Assembly: GCA_050733695.1 (NCBI GenBank)
Contig: JBOHTO010000046.1
Span: forward strand, 1 to 6,573
DNA: 6,573 nucleotides
Reading direction: 5' to 3'
DNA from: JBOHTO01 sp050733695
GTDB taxonomy: Bacteria > Gemmatimonadota > Gemmatimonadetes > Gemmatimonadales > Gemmatimonadaceae
Shown piece by piece: positions 1 through 5,781 of the stretch. A program made the translations under genes and the position numbers. Position 1 is the stretch's first letter; every line of letters starts with the position of its first letter. Under the pieces are notes generated by a model. The model worked only from the letters and a program-made list of their open reading frames with translations, made no database searches and had not been told where the DNA came from.

Positions 1-402
1 GGACGGCACCGGCGCGACGGCGGGCGGCGTGCGGCGCGAGACGCTGGGCGCCGGAGCGGTAGCTGGTGCCGGCGGCGCCGAAGGGCGGAGCGGCGTGCGT
101 GGCGCCGGCGCCGAGGCCTGACTCAACGCGGCCGCAGTCGCAGGAGAGGGGGGGGGACGCTCAGGGGCAGCGGTGCGCGGGGGAAACGGCGCGCCCGCAG
201 CGCCCGCAGATGGAAAGAAGGAAGGGGGCCGTGACGCCGGGATGGGGGGGGGGGGCGGGAGGGGGGCCGCTGCCGCTGCCGGCGCTCCGGCGATCGGAAT
301 CACGCCGCCGCAGACGGAGCAGCGCGCTCGGACTCCGGCCGCCGGCAATCGGGCCGGATCGACGCGGAAGACAGATCGACATTCCGGACAGGCAACGTTC
401 AC
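1..402 (-). CDS. MJ0042-type zinc-ribbon protein with Pro/Ala-rich tail (3' end outside window)
   Basis: Reading from a GTG at 402-400, the frame stays open to the window edge (134 codons, no stop), so the C-terminus is missing. The N-terminus has two CxxC knuckles, C5-P-E-C8 and C28-S-V-C31, spaced as in the MJ0042 / zinc_ribbon_4-5 finger (family knowledge: a short structural zinc-binding domain at the N-terminus of many bacterial proteins of mixed or unknown role). From about residue 38 on the protein is almost entirely Pro, Ala, Ser and Arg and looks disordered. The GTG overlaps the TGA of the upstream signalling gene as GTGA, and GGTGA at 410-414 lies 7 nt upstream, which supports this start and translational coupling. 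Two poly-C runs (coding sense; 12 nt at 244-255, 9 nt at 148-156) lie in the tail, but the frame is consistent across both. Function unknown; a membrane or signalling domain may follow beyond the edge. Confidence 0.8.
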   Translation of the reverse strand, partial: MNVACPECRSVFRVDPARLPAAGVRARCSVCGGVIPIAGAPAAAAAPLPPPPPIPASRPPSFFPSAGAAGAPFPPRTAAPERPPPSPATAAALSQASAPAPRTPLRPSAPPAPATAPAPSVSRRTPPAVAPVPS

Positions 403-1472
403 TTGATCTTCACCGTGTTGGGTGGAGTGGCGCGCCTGACAGTGTCCTCCCTGCCTTCGTTCGCCGATCCGTCACGGCCGCCAGTGCCAGCCGGATGTGG
501 CAGGGTATCCTGCCTCCGATCCACAGTGTAGACCGAGCCCGGGATCGTTTTCGCGTAGCTCTTCATCTCCGTAGCCAATTCGCTCACCTGCCCTGCCTGC
601 GTGAAATGACGGCGTTCATTTGTGACGACGCCAATCGAGACCGTCATCAGCGGCACCCGGTGCAGTTGTCCCCTGCGATCCTTTCCGAAGAAGTAGCCGG
701 CCCGCCGGTCCTGCTCCGAGTACTGGCACGGGGCGAACGCGTCGAAGATGGAGACTATCTCGGCGCATATCTCATTCACGGCCTCCACCGGGATGACGAA
801 GATGAAGTCGTCACCGCCGATGTGCCCCACAAATCCGTCGTCGGGGCAGAGTCCCTTCACAACGTCGTGCAGGATCTTCGCCAGAACACGGATGACGCGA
901 TCGCCGTCGTAGTAACTGTACCGGTCGTTGAACTCCTTGAAGTGATCAAGGTCGGCGTAACAGACGGCGAACCTGCTGCCATCGGCCATCCGCCTGGTTA
1001 TGTCCGCCTCGATGTCGACCGTCCCGGGAAGCCGCGTGGACGGATGCACGAGCGTATCGCGATCGGACCGCCGGAGCAGCACACCAAGACGTGCGGCCAC
1101 GACGACAGCGGAGAGCTCCGGTCGAATGGCCTCGTCCGCACCGGCGTCGAACGCCGCGACGAGCGCCACGTCGTCGTCGCTGACGAAGACAACGCTTGGG
1201 ACGATGCCCGTATAGGAATCCCGCTTGAGTCGGGCGCACGCGCCCAGCACCACATCGGAGTCGGTGCGCGCATCGAAAACTGCTACGCGCGGACGTCCGC
1301 GGAGCGCGATCGCCATGAGATCATCTGCGCTCGCGACCGGGACACCCTTGAGCTGCTCGGTTTCGAGCCATGCGAGCAGGGAATCCGGAAGCGCCTGCCC
1401 GCCCGGCGAGAACAGGATGGCGGTCTTCGGTCCCATGCTCGCACCCTGGCGCGCATCACTCACCCCGGTCAT
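399..1472 (-). CDS. Receiver-like/GGDEF-domain signalling protein (GGDDF variant, possible diguanylate cyclase)
   Basis: 357 aa from the ATG at 1472. Residues ~14-135 look like a CheY-type receiver: Asp67 in VAVFDAR sits where the phosphoacceptor would be, but the N-terminal acidic pair is replaced by LFSPGG and the conserved Lys region reads AIRPE, so this may be a pseudo-receiver. Residues ~140-322 are a GGDEF domain: a degenerate HPSTRLPG entry motif, YADLDHFKEFND (metal Asp174), DGDRVI, GHIGGDDF at 216-223, VSIGVV at 279-284 and a closing KSYAK...DRR. The signature is GGDDF rather than GGDEF/GGEEF, and no RxxD inhibitory site precedes it. The family makes c-di-GMP from two GTP in the cytoplasm; activity of this variant is uncertain. 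The C-terminal ~35 residues are polar and unstructured. It has its own promoter (1593-1621), and its TGA overlaps the zinc-ribbon GTG. Starts at GTG 1463 or ATG 1436 are possible; GTG 1463 has better Shine-Dalgarno spacing. Confidence 0.9.
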   Translation of the reverse strand: MTGVSDARQGASMGPKTAILFSPGGQALPDSLLAWLETEQLKGVPVASADDLMAIALRGRPRVAVFDARTDSDVVLGACARLKRDSYTGIVPSVVFVSDDDVALVAAFDAGADEAIRPELSAVVVAARLGVLLRRSDRDTLVHPSTRLPGTVDIEADITRRMADGSRFAVCYADLDHFKEFNDRYSYYDGDRVIRVLAKILHDVVKGLCPDDGFVGHIGGDDFIFVIPVEAVNEICAEIVSIFDAFAPCQYSEQDRRAGYFFGKDRRGQLHRVPLMTVSIGVVTNERRHFTQAGQVSELATEMKSYAKTIPGSVYTVDRRQDTLPHPAGTGGRDGSANEGREDTVRRATPPNTVKIK

Positions 1473-1479
1473 CCTCCTT
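1473..1479 (-). promoter_or_regulatory. Shine-Dalgarno AAGGAGG that questions the signalling-gene start
   Basis: The minus strand reads AAGGAGG directly against the ATG at 1472 (zero spacing), too close for efficient initiation there. The in-frame GTG three codons later (1463-1461) lies 9 nt from GGAGG, a normal distance. The real protein may therefore begin at GTG 1463 and lose three residues. The site itself is clear; which start is used is inference. Confidence 0.65.
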
Positions 1480-1501
1480 CCCCCCTCTCCTCAACCCTGC
1501 G

Positions 1502-1526
1502 GTGCCGCCGCCGAGGACGGAGGCAC
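1502..1526 (-). other. Hairpin in the 5' leader of the GGDEF gene
   Basis: GTGCC (1526-1522) pairs with GGCAC (1506-1502); after one mismatch CCG pairs with CGG, leaving a 7-nt loop. It lies in the ~114-nt leader between the predicted start of transcription (~1586) and the Shine-Dalgarno, about 23 nt upstream of the latter. I see no known riboswitch motif, c-di-GMP-I included. It could be a simple leader structure or chance in GC-rich DNA. Confidence 0.35.
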
Positions 1527-1592
1527 GATGACGTATCGAGATCCTCACCGATTGCGCGCCGGCGTCCCGACTCCACGGCTACGGGCTGCGCC

Positions 1593-1621
1593 AAGATAGG
1601 CGCCTCGCGAAATGAAGTCAA
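1593..1621 (-). promoter_or_regulatory. Sigma70-type promoter for the GGDEF/zinc-ribbon pair
   Basis: On the minus strand TTGACT (1621-1616) is followed by a 17-bp spacer and TATCTT (1598-1593). That is five of six matches to the -35 consensus and four of six to the -10 consensus, at ideal spacing. Transcription would start near 1586, giving a leader of ~114 nt to the ATG at 1472. The -10 hexamer is exactly flanked by GCGCC and GGCGC (1603-1599 and 1592-1588 in minus-strand sense), a 5-bp inverted repeat that could be an operator or chance. It lies 44 bp beyond the cax stop, so the last two genes can be transcribed independently of the era cluster. Confidence 0.7.
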
Positions 1622-1629
1622 AGGCGAGT

Positions 1630-1657
1630 GTCCGCAGGACGTGCAACCGCTCTGCAC
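1630..1657 (-). other. Two small hairpins after the cax stop (weak terminator candidate)
   Basis: Just past the cax stop, GTGCA/TGCAC (1657-1653 with 1645-1641, 7-nt loop) is followed by GTCC/GGAC (1640-1637 with 1633-1630, 3-nt loop). Both stems are short and no T-run follows; the next bases lead into the -35 box. Termination here is not convincing, so some cax transcripts may run into the GGDEF gene. Confidence 0.25.
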
Positions 1658-1664
1658 AGTGCGA

Positions 1665-2717
1665 TCAGTAGAAGTAGAACGCGACACCGAACACGCTGTA
1701 GACGATCAGCAGAAAGGCGCCTTCCAGCCAGTTCGACTGTGCGTCGAGAACCACGACGGTAGCGATCGCGACGGCCAGCGCCACGCTCGCAACTTCGATT
1801 GCGCTGAACGCGAGGTCCATGGGCTGCCCGAATGCGACGCCCAGGAACACCAGGATCGGCGCAATGAGAAGCGCAACCTGAATGCTGGAGCCCACGGCAA
1901 TGTTGACGGCCAGGTCCATACGGTTCTTCATGGCCATGAGTACGGCCGAGCTGTGCTCTGCCGCGTTACCGATGATGGGAATGAGGATCAGACCGATGAA
2001 GAACTCCGACAGTCCCAGTGATTCGGTCGCAGCTTCGGTCGACGAGACCAGGAGCTCCGAGAGCACGCCGATGGCCGCCGCCGCGCCGATCAATACGACT
2101 ATCGCGCGAGTGAGCGACCAGTTGGGAGAGTGCTCCCCGGTTGCGATGTCTCCCCCCTCCCCGAAAACGGCGCGGTGCGTCCACATCGAATAGACGAGCG
2201 AAAGTCCGTAGCCGACGATGAGCAGCACGGCGACGAACTCGGACATTCGGACCGTGGCAACACGCTCCGGGTCCGGATGGGTCCGGAAGAAGAGCGTGGG
2301 TACTACGAGGCCGATGACTGCTATCACGAGCAGCGCCGCGCTCACTCCAGCCAGGTGCGGGTTGAACTTCTGCGTCTTGAACCTGAGTCCCCCTGCGAGC
2401 TGCGCTGCTCCCATGACGAGGAGGAGGTTGCCGAGGATCGAGCCGGTGATCGAAGCCTTGACGAGATCAAGCAATCCGGCCCGCAGCGCGAGTGCCGCGA
2501 TGATGAGCTCGGCGAGGTTTCCGAGAGTCGCGTTGAGCAGCCCGCCGACCGTCGGTCCGGTGTGACCCGCCAGTTCTTCCGTTGCATGACCCAGAATACC
2601 GGACAGCGGCAGGATTGCCGCCGCACTGAGTGCGAAGACGAGGAGCGGATCCCAGTGGAGCAGCTCGGCGGCGACAGCGGCCGGAGCCAGGATGAGAAGC
2701 CAGTAGAGATACTTCAT
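1665..2717 (-). CDS. cax: Ca2+/H+ antiporter, CaxA/VCX1-type (CaCA superfamily)
   Basis: 350 aa, usual length for the family, almost wholly hydrophobic with about 10-11 membrane segments. Both diagnostic alpha-repeats are present: NATLGNLAELIIAALALRAG at 62-81 (Glu70) and GNAAEHSSAVLMAMKNRMD at 250-268 (Glu254, His255), the latter followed by VGSSIQVALLIAP. These Glu residues form the cation path in known CAX exchangers. A central acidic stretch (GEGGD, ~186-190) separates the two halves, as is usual. Role: export of Ca2+ or related divalent cations across the inner membrane in exchange for H+. The frame stays open upstream to 2951, but the start is set at ATG 2717 because the hydrophobic N-terminus MKYLYWLLIL begins there and it overlaps the previous stop as ATGA; the upstream extension is Arg-rich shadow sequence. 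Only a weak GAGAG precedes it, consistent with translational coupling. The exact ion is unknown. Confidence 0.93.
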   Translation of the reverse strand: MKYLYWLLILAPAAVAAELLHWDPLLVFALSAAAILPLSGILGHATEELAGHTGPTVGGLLNATLGNLAELIIAALALRAGLLDLVKASITGSILGNLLLVMGAAQLAGGLRFKTQKFNPHLAGVSAALLVIAVIGLVVPTLFFRTHPDPERVATVRMSEFVAVLLIVGYGLSLVYSMWTHRAVFGEGGDIATGEHSPNWSLTRAIVVLIGAAAAIGVLSELLVSSTEAATESLGLSEFFIGLILIPIIGNAAEHSSAVLMAMKNRMDLAVNIAVGSSIQVALLIAPILVFLGVAFGQPMDLAFSAIEVASVALAVAIATVVVLDAQSNWLEGAFLLIVYSVFGVAFYFY

Positions 2718-3604
2718 CTCTCGTGATGTGGTCGGGGCAGCGGCCACGGGATCGTGGCCGACAGCTCGTAGGAGGACGATTGCGCGGCCGATTCGGTGCG
2801 GCGCATGCGAACCGTGACATAGGCGTCGACGGCGCTGAGGACGTGGTTGGCGAGCAGGATCCCGAGATCGGTGATCGACCGACGAAAGGCATCGTTGCTC
2901 CTTACGATCGTCTGCCGGAACAGATCGTGCTCGAGTTCCGCGCCGCGCCATGACCAGCGGAAGGCAGGTCGAACCGCCCCGTTCAGGTAGAAGTCGAGCG
3001 CGATGGCGTAGGCCGCCGCGTCAGGAACGGAATCCGGGTCCGCCCAGAAGGTGCGTCGGGCCAGGAGCCAGAGCGATCCATTGAACGTCGACGTGTCCGG
3101 CTCGGGCTGAACACCATTCAGCATCGGATCGGTATCGAAGGACCCGCTCTCCACGAAGTGCTCCATCCGCTCGTAGTACGCGAAATCGCCGATGGGTTTC
3201 GGGCCCGGAACGAGGGCCCGGGCGACTTCGAGCGCGAGTGCGCGGTACGCGCGTCGCTGTCGGCGCGCTTCATCGAGGTCACTTCTGTACCTGAGCAGGA
3301 CGTAACCTTCCACGGCCATATAGGCCAGGAATCGATCCTGATCGAGGGTCGCCTGCCCGCTGCCGGGGAGCAGCGCCGATGCGATGGGCGCCCACCAGGC
3401 GGTGACTTCCCCCGGCTCCGGGTCGGAGGCGTGGAGCAGCGGACTACGCGAGTTCGTCCCGGACGCCGCGTCCGTCATAGCCATGGGAACAGCGGATGGC
3501 ACGAATGCACTGCTCCGCTCGCGCGCTCGCTGCGCGAGAGCGCTCGTGGTCGGCAGGGATGCGCTCAGCGCCATCACCGCGACGACAAGGCCTGCTCGAT
3601 TCAA
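2714..3604 (-). CDS. Exported protein of unknown function
   Basis: 296 aa; I do not recognise a named family. It starts with TTG at 3604. The first 24 residues form a good signal peptide (Arg3, hydrophobic core GLVVAVMALSA, cleavage after SALA), which favours TTG over the ATG at residue 11. A Ser/Ala-rich linker follows to ~60. Then PIASALLPGSGQ (73-84) recalls the LLPGxGQ motif of DUF5683-like envelope proteins, though the rest does not clearly match. Later blocks look conserved in style: YYERMEHF (143-150), FNGSLWLLARR (174-184), YAIALDFYLNGAVRPAFRWSW (split around 199-219), and NHVLSAVDAY (253-262), a possible membrane-associated helix. TTG overlaps the PorV-like stop as TTGA and its own stop overlaps cax as ATGA, with no Shine-Dalgarno before TTG. 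It is thus translationally locked between an outer membrane protein and a cation exchanger; a periplasmic or membrane-associated role is inferred. Confidence 0.85.
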   Translation of the reverse strand: MNRAGLVVAVMALSASLPTTSALAQRARERSSAFVPSAVPMAMTDAASGTNSRSPLLHASDPEPGEVTAWWAPIASALLPGSGQATLDQDRFLAYMAVEGYVLLRYRSDLDEARRQRRAYRALALEVARALVPGPKPIGDFAYYERMEHFVESGSFDTDPMLNGVQPEPDTSTFNGSLWLLARRTFWADPDSVPDAAAYAIALDFYLNGAVRPAFRWSWRGAELEHDLFRQTIVRSNDAFRRSITDLGILLANHVLSAVDAYVTVRMRRTESAAQSSSYELSATIPWPLPRPHHER

Positions 3605-4575
3605 AAAATGACGCGAAGTGACAGGTACGTTGGTGCTTCACCCGCCGAGGATGAGAAGTCCTCGAAGATGCGCGCGATGTCCAGGACGAGGTCTTCGAGA
3701 ACGAGACCGAACCCGAGGGACGCTCCCGCCGCAGCCGAATTCTCGAACAGGTACCCGCCGCGGACGTGGATGCGATCGTTCCAGACGATATCCGTTCCTA
3801 TGCTCGCAGCCGGTTCATTGAAGGCAACGCCGTCGATGACGTCGCCGGCGACGAAGACCCTTGTGTCCTGCAGATACGCTTCGAGGGATGGAAGCTCGTA
3901 GCGCACGCCGATCTGAACGCGGGTGGGAAGATCGTCGGCCTGCTCCTCGTCCTTGACCTGGAGGCGTGGGCCGAAGTTCCGGAGGACGACGCCCAGGGTG
4001 ACCGGCACGACGCCGTGCATGTCGTACTGCGCGCCGGCGTCGAGCGCGCTCGTGGAGGCGACCGACTTGATGTCACCGCAGGACGGATTGCAGTCGAAGC
4101 GGAACTGGACAAGCTTGTAGCTGACGCCGGCGTTGATCCGCGATCCGATCGTCGTGGCATAGGTCGCTGCGTACACGATGTTGCGGATAGTGACATCCCC
4201 GAACGGCTCACCCGTTACGGGATCCGTGATCTGCTGCGTGCCGAAGTCGAGGATGTTGACCGATGCGGTGAGCACGCCGAGGCGCTCCGACGGCACGACG
4301 ATCGACAGCGCGTCACCGGTGGCCACGAAGGTCTGCGAGTGGTGTATGGCGGCCTCCGGCTCCTCTATGCGCGCGAGTCCGGCGGGATTCCACCAGACGG
4401 CCTCGCTCCCCGGTTGAGCCGCGGCCATGGCCTGGCCCATCCCGATGGCGCGCGCGCCCACGGGCACGAGAAGAAAAAGCGCGCCATCGTTGTCCTGGGC
4501 AGCCGCGCCCCGCCCGGGCGTGGCCGCGAGCAGTGCGGTGGTCGCGAGCATCACCGCGACCACCCGTCGACTCAC
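3601..4575 (-). CDS. PorV/PorQ-family outer membrane beta-barrel protein
   Basis: 324 aa from GTG 4575. MSRRVVAVMLATTALLAA plus a short stretch ending AAA|Q is a signal peptide cleaved after ~26. The family signature follows at ~34-68: FLLVPVGARAIGMGQA and then EAVWWNPAGLA. Alternating beta-strand sequence fills the rest, with the final strand YLSLRVIF ending in Phe, the usual BAM recognition residue. In Bacteroidota, PorV is the outer membrane shuttle of type IX secretion and PorQ is a relative; outside that phylum the role of such proteins is not settled. A Cys pair (CNPSC, ~162-166) could form a loop disulfide. The frame stays open to 4680, but that part only shadows the Trm112-like gene, and GTG 4575 gives the proper RR n-region. 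The gap to the upstream gene is 31 nt and lacks a Shine-Dalgarno; the stop overlaps the next start (TTGA). No other secretion genes are visible here. Confidence 0.88.
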   Translation of the reverse strand: MSRRVVAVMLATTALLAATPGRGAAAQDNDGALFLLVPVGARAIGMGQAMAAAQPGSEAVWWNPAGLARIEEPEAAIHHSQTFVATGDALSIVVPSERLGVLTASVNILDFGTQQITDPVTGEPFGDVTIRNIVYAATYATTIGSRINAGVSYKLVQFRFDCNPSCGDIKSVASTSALDAGAQYDMHGVVPVTLGVVLRNFGPRLQVKDEEQADDLPTRVQIGVRYELPSLEAYLQDTRVFVAGDVIDGVAFNEPAASIGTDIVWNDRIHVRGGYLFENSAAAGASLGFGLVLEDLVLDIARIFEDFSSSAGEAPTYLSLRVIF

Positions 4576-4580
4576 GGCGC

Positions 4581-4602
4581 GGCGGGACGCGGGGCGGGAC
4601 GC
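4581..4602. repeat. Short direct repeat in the trm112-porV gap
   Basis: GGCGGGACGC occurs twice (4581-4590 and 4593-4602, 12-bp period), filling most of the 31-nt gap before the PorV-like GTG. It occupies the place where a ribosome binding site would be and contains none. It may be chance duplication in GC-rich DNA. Confidence 0.5.
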
Positions 4603-4606
4603 GCGG

Positions 4607-4774
4607 CTAGAGGGGCGTCGCCTCATCCAGCAACATGATCGGAATGTCATCGCGCACAGGGTAGCGGAGCGAGCACGCATGACAGAGAAGCGCCGACTCC
4701 TGTTCCCGGTACTCGAGCTCGCCCTTGCACTTGGGGCATACCAGGATCGCGAGCAATTGGGGCGGGAGACTCAT
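4607..4774 (-). CDS. Trm112 family protein (YcaR-like small zinc-ribbon)
   Basis: 55 aa: MSLPPQLLAILVCPKCKGEL..., with CxxC at 13-16 and HACS with Cys31/Cys34, then RYPVRDDIPIML (37-48), the typical C-terminal motif of bacterial Trm112/YcaR proteins (~55-65 aa). In eukaryotes and archaea Trm112 is a zinc-containing partner that stabilises methyltransferases acting on tRNA, rRNA and release factors; bacterial homologues are little characterised. ATG 4774 overlaps the era TGA as ATGA; AAAAGGG lies 9 nt upstream as a partial Shine-Dalgarno. Placement directly after era fits a role in RNA or ribosome maturation, but that is inference. No other long frame fits here; longer overlapping ones are shadows. 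The stop is TAG at 4607-4609. Confidence 0.9.
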   Translation of the reverse strand: MSLPPQLLAILVCPKCKGELEYREQESALLCHACSLRYPVRDDIPIMLLDEATPL

Positions 4775-5664
4775 GGTTTTCTGCCCTTTTCCGGTTGCGT
4801 ACGATATCCGAAGCGCCGCAGCGCCTGCGGCTTTCGGCGCCAGTTGTCGAGCACCTTGACGCTGAGGTCGAGATACACGGCCGATCCCACGAGCAGTTCG
4901 ACCTTCTTGCGCGCTCTCTCACCGATCCGGCGGATCATGCTTCCGCGCGCCCCGATCAGTATTCCCTTCTGGCTGTCGCGCTCCACGTGGATCGTGGCTC
5001 GAATGTACACCGGAGCCTGCCCTTCGCGGAACTCCTGGATCTCGCAGGCAACGCTGTAGGGGACCTCCTCATCGAGCTCTTCGAGCGCCGTCTCGCGGAT
5101 CAGCTCCGCGACGAAGAAGCGCAGCGGCTGTGTGCTGATTTCCTCCTCGGGATAGAGGTAGGGGCTTTCCGGAAGCGCCGCGCCAATGGCGTCGAGCAGG
5201 GCCGCTACGCCATCACCGGTGAGCGCCGATATGGCAACGGAACCCGCGTGTTCGGCGACCAGGCGCTCGCGCGTCTCCGCTGCGACGGCGTCGCTCTTGT
5301 TGAGCGCGAGGACGACGGGTGCGCGCGGTGGCGCGTCGAGTTCGGCGGCCTCGGAGAGCGGGACTGGGGGTGCGGCGGTCGCGTCCACCAGGTACAGAAT
5401 GACATCGGCGTCGCGCAGTGCCCGCAGCGCCGACGCCCGCATCGCCTCCTGCAGGGCGTAGCGCGGAGTCAGGAGGCCCGGAGTGTCCAGAAGGACCATC
5501 TGAACGCCGTCGGCGGTTCTGATTCCGACTATGCGATCGCGTGTGGACTGCGGCTTGGGGCTCACGATGCTCAGCTTCTGGCCAACGAGGCGATTGAGCA
5601 GCGTGGATTTCCCTGCGTTCGGCTTGCCGGCGACGGCGACGATTCCGGCACGGGGTGGAGGCAT
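4771..5664 (-). CDS. era: GTPase Era
   Basis: 297 aa, the usual Era length. N-terminal GTPase: G1 GKPNAGKST (13-21), switch I region KPQSTRDRI (37-45; KPQTTRHRI in many homologues), G3 DTPG (60-63), G4 NKSD (122-125), G5 SAL (146-148). C-terminal type II KH domain with GILIGARGSMIRRIG (234-248), followed by VYLDLSVKVLDNWR (263-276). Era binds near the 3' end of 16S rRNA and acts in 30S subunit assembly and 16S maturation. ATG 5664 is preferred; a TTG at 5673 would add three residues, and neither has a Shine-Dalgarno. It is the first gene after the rRNA operon: the terminator ends ~53 bp upstream. The stop overlaps the Trm112-like gene (ATGA). No good promoter is visible in the gap beyond a weak TAGCTT just before the ATG, so expression could come from that site or from rRNA operon read-through. 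Confidence 0.96.
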   Translation of the reverse strand: MPPPRAGIVAVAGKPNAGKSTLLNRLVGQKLSIVSPKPQSTRDRIVGIRTADGVQMVLLDTPGLLTPRYALQEAMRASALRALRDADVILYLVDATAAPPVPLSEAAELDAPPRAPVVLALNKSDAVAAETRERLVAEHAGSVAISALTGDGVAALLDAIGAALPESPYLYPEEEISTQPLRFFVAELIRETALEELDEEVPYSVACEIQEFREGQAPVYIRATIHVERDSQKGILIGARGSMIRRIGERARKKVELLVGSAVYLDLSVKVLDNWRRKPQALRRFGYRTQPEKGRKP

Positions 5665-5671
5665 GGGATTC

Positions 5672-5677
5672 AAGCTA
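5672..5677 (-). promoter_or_regulatory. Possible -10 element for a leaderless era transcript
   Basis: TAGCTT on the minus strand ends 7 nt before the era ATG and fits a TANNNT -10 pattern. Transcription from it would start at or very near the ATG, which agrees with the lack of a Shine-Dalgarno. The upstream TTGCGG (18-bp spacer) is a poor -35. This is only a candidate. Confidence 0.25.
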
Positions 5678-5717
5678 CGGGGGGTGGGGGCTGGGCCGCA
5701 AACAGCGAGGCGGGCGT

Positions 5718-5775
5718 GATTCAGGACCGAAGAAAGGCCATCCGGATACGGATGGCCTTTCTTCGGTGCTGAATC
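5718..5775 (-). terminator. rRNA operon terminator hairpin (rrnB T2-like core)
   Basis: A long inverted repeat directly follows the 5S gene. An 18-bp perfect stem (5727-5744 with 5749-5766) closes a 4-nt loop, extends by an A-T pair, and after one mismatch continues as GATTCAG/CTGAATC (5718-5724 with 5769-5775). The core GGCCATCC...GGATGGCC flanked by A-rich and T-rich halves closely resembles the E. coli rrnB T2 terminator. No long U-run follows the hairpin; the T-rich part (CCTTTCTTC) lies inside its descending arm. Because it is symmetrical it could also stop transcription coming from the other strand. Confidence 0.85.
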
Positions 5776-5781
5776 AGGGGG

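Noticed and set aside
148..255. Frameshift in the zinc-ribbon gene caused by the C homopolymers
   Set aside because: An initial reading suggested one, but exact counting (12 and 9 C) gives a single open frame from GTG 402 to the window edge.
66..2021. Very long plus-strand open frame (651 codons)
   Set aside because: It runs antisense through the zinc-ribbon gene, the GGDEF gene, the promoter region and the end of cax. Its product is Arg/His/Asp-rich without recognisable motifs, and the minus-strand genes carry clear family signatures. It is an artefact of high GC.
2718..2951. Upstream 78-codon extension of the cax frame
   Set aside because: Arg/Pro-rich sequence overlapping the exported protein gene in another frame; the hydrophobic Cax N-terminus and ATGA overlap mark ATG 2717 as the start.
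3158..4638. Plus-strand frames opposite the PorV-like and exported genes (3158-3901, 3766-4638)
   Set aside because: Low-complexity charged products in the shadow of well-supported minus-strand genes.
4576..4680. Upstream 35-codon extension of the PorV-like frame
   Set aside because: It overlaps the Trm112-like gene out of frame and would put a Cys/Arg-rich stretch before the signal peptide.
4795..5772. Plus-strand open frame of 325 codons opposite era
   Set aside because: It is fully antisense to era, and its end crosses the rRNA terminator hairpin. No motifs.
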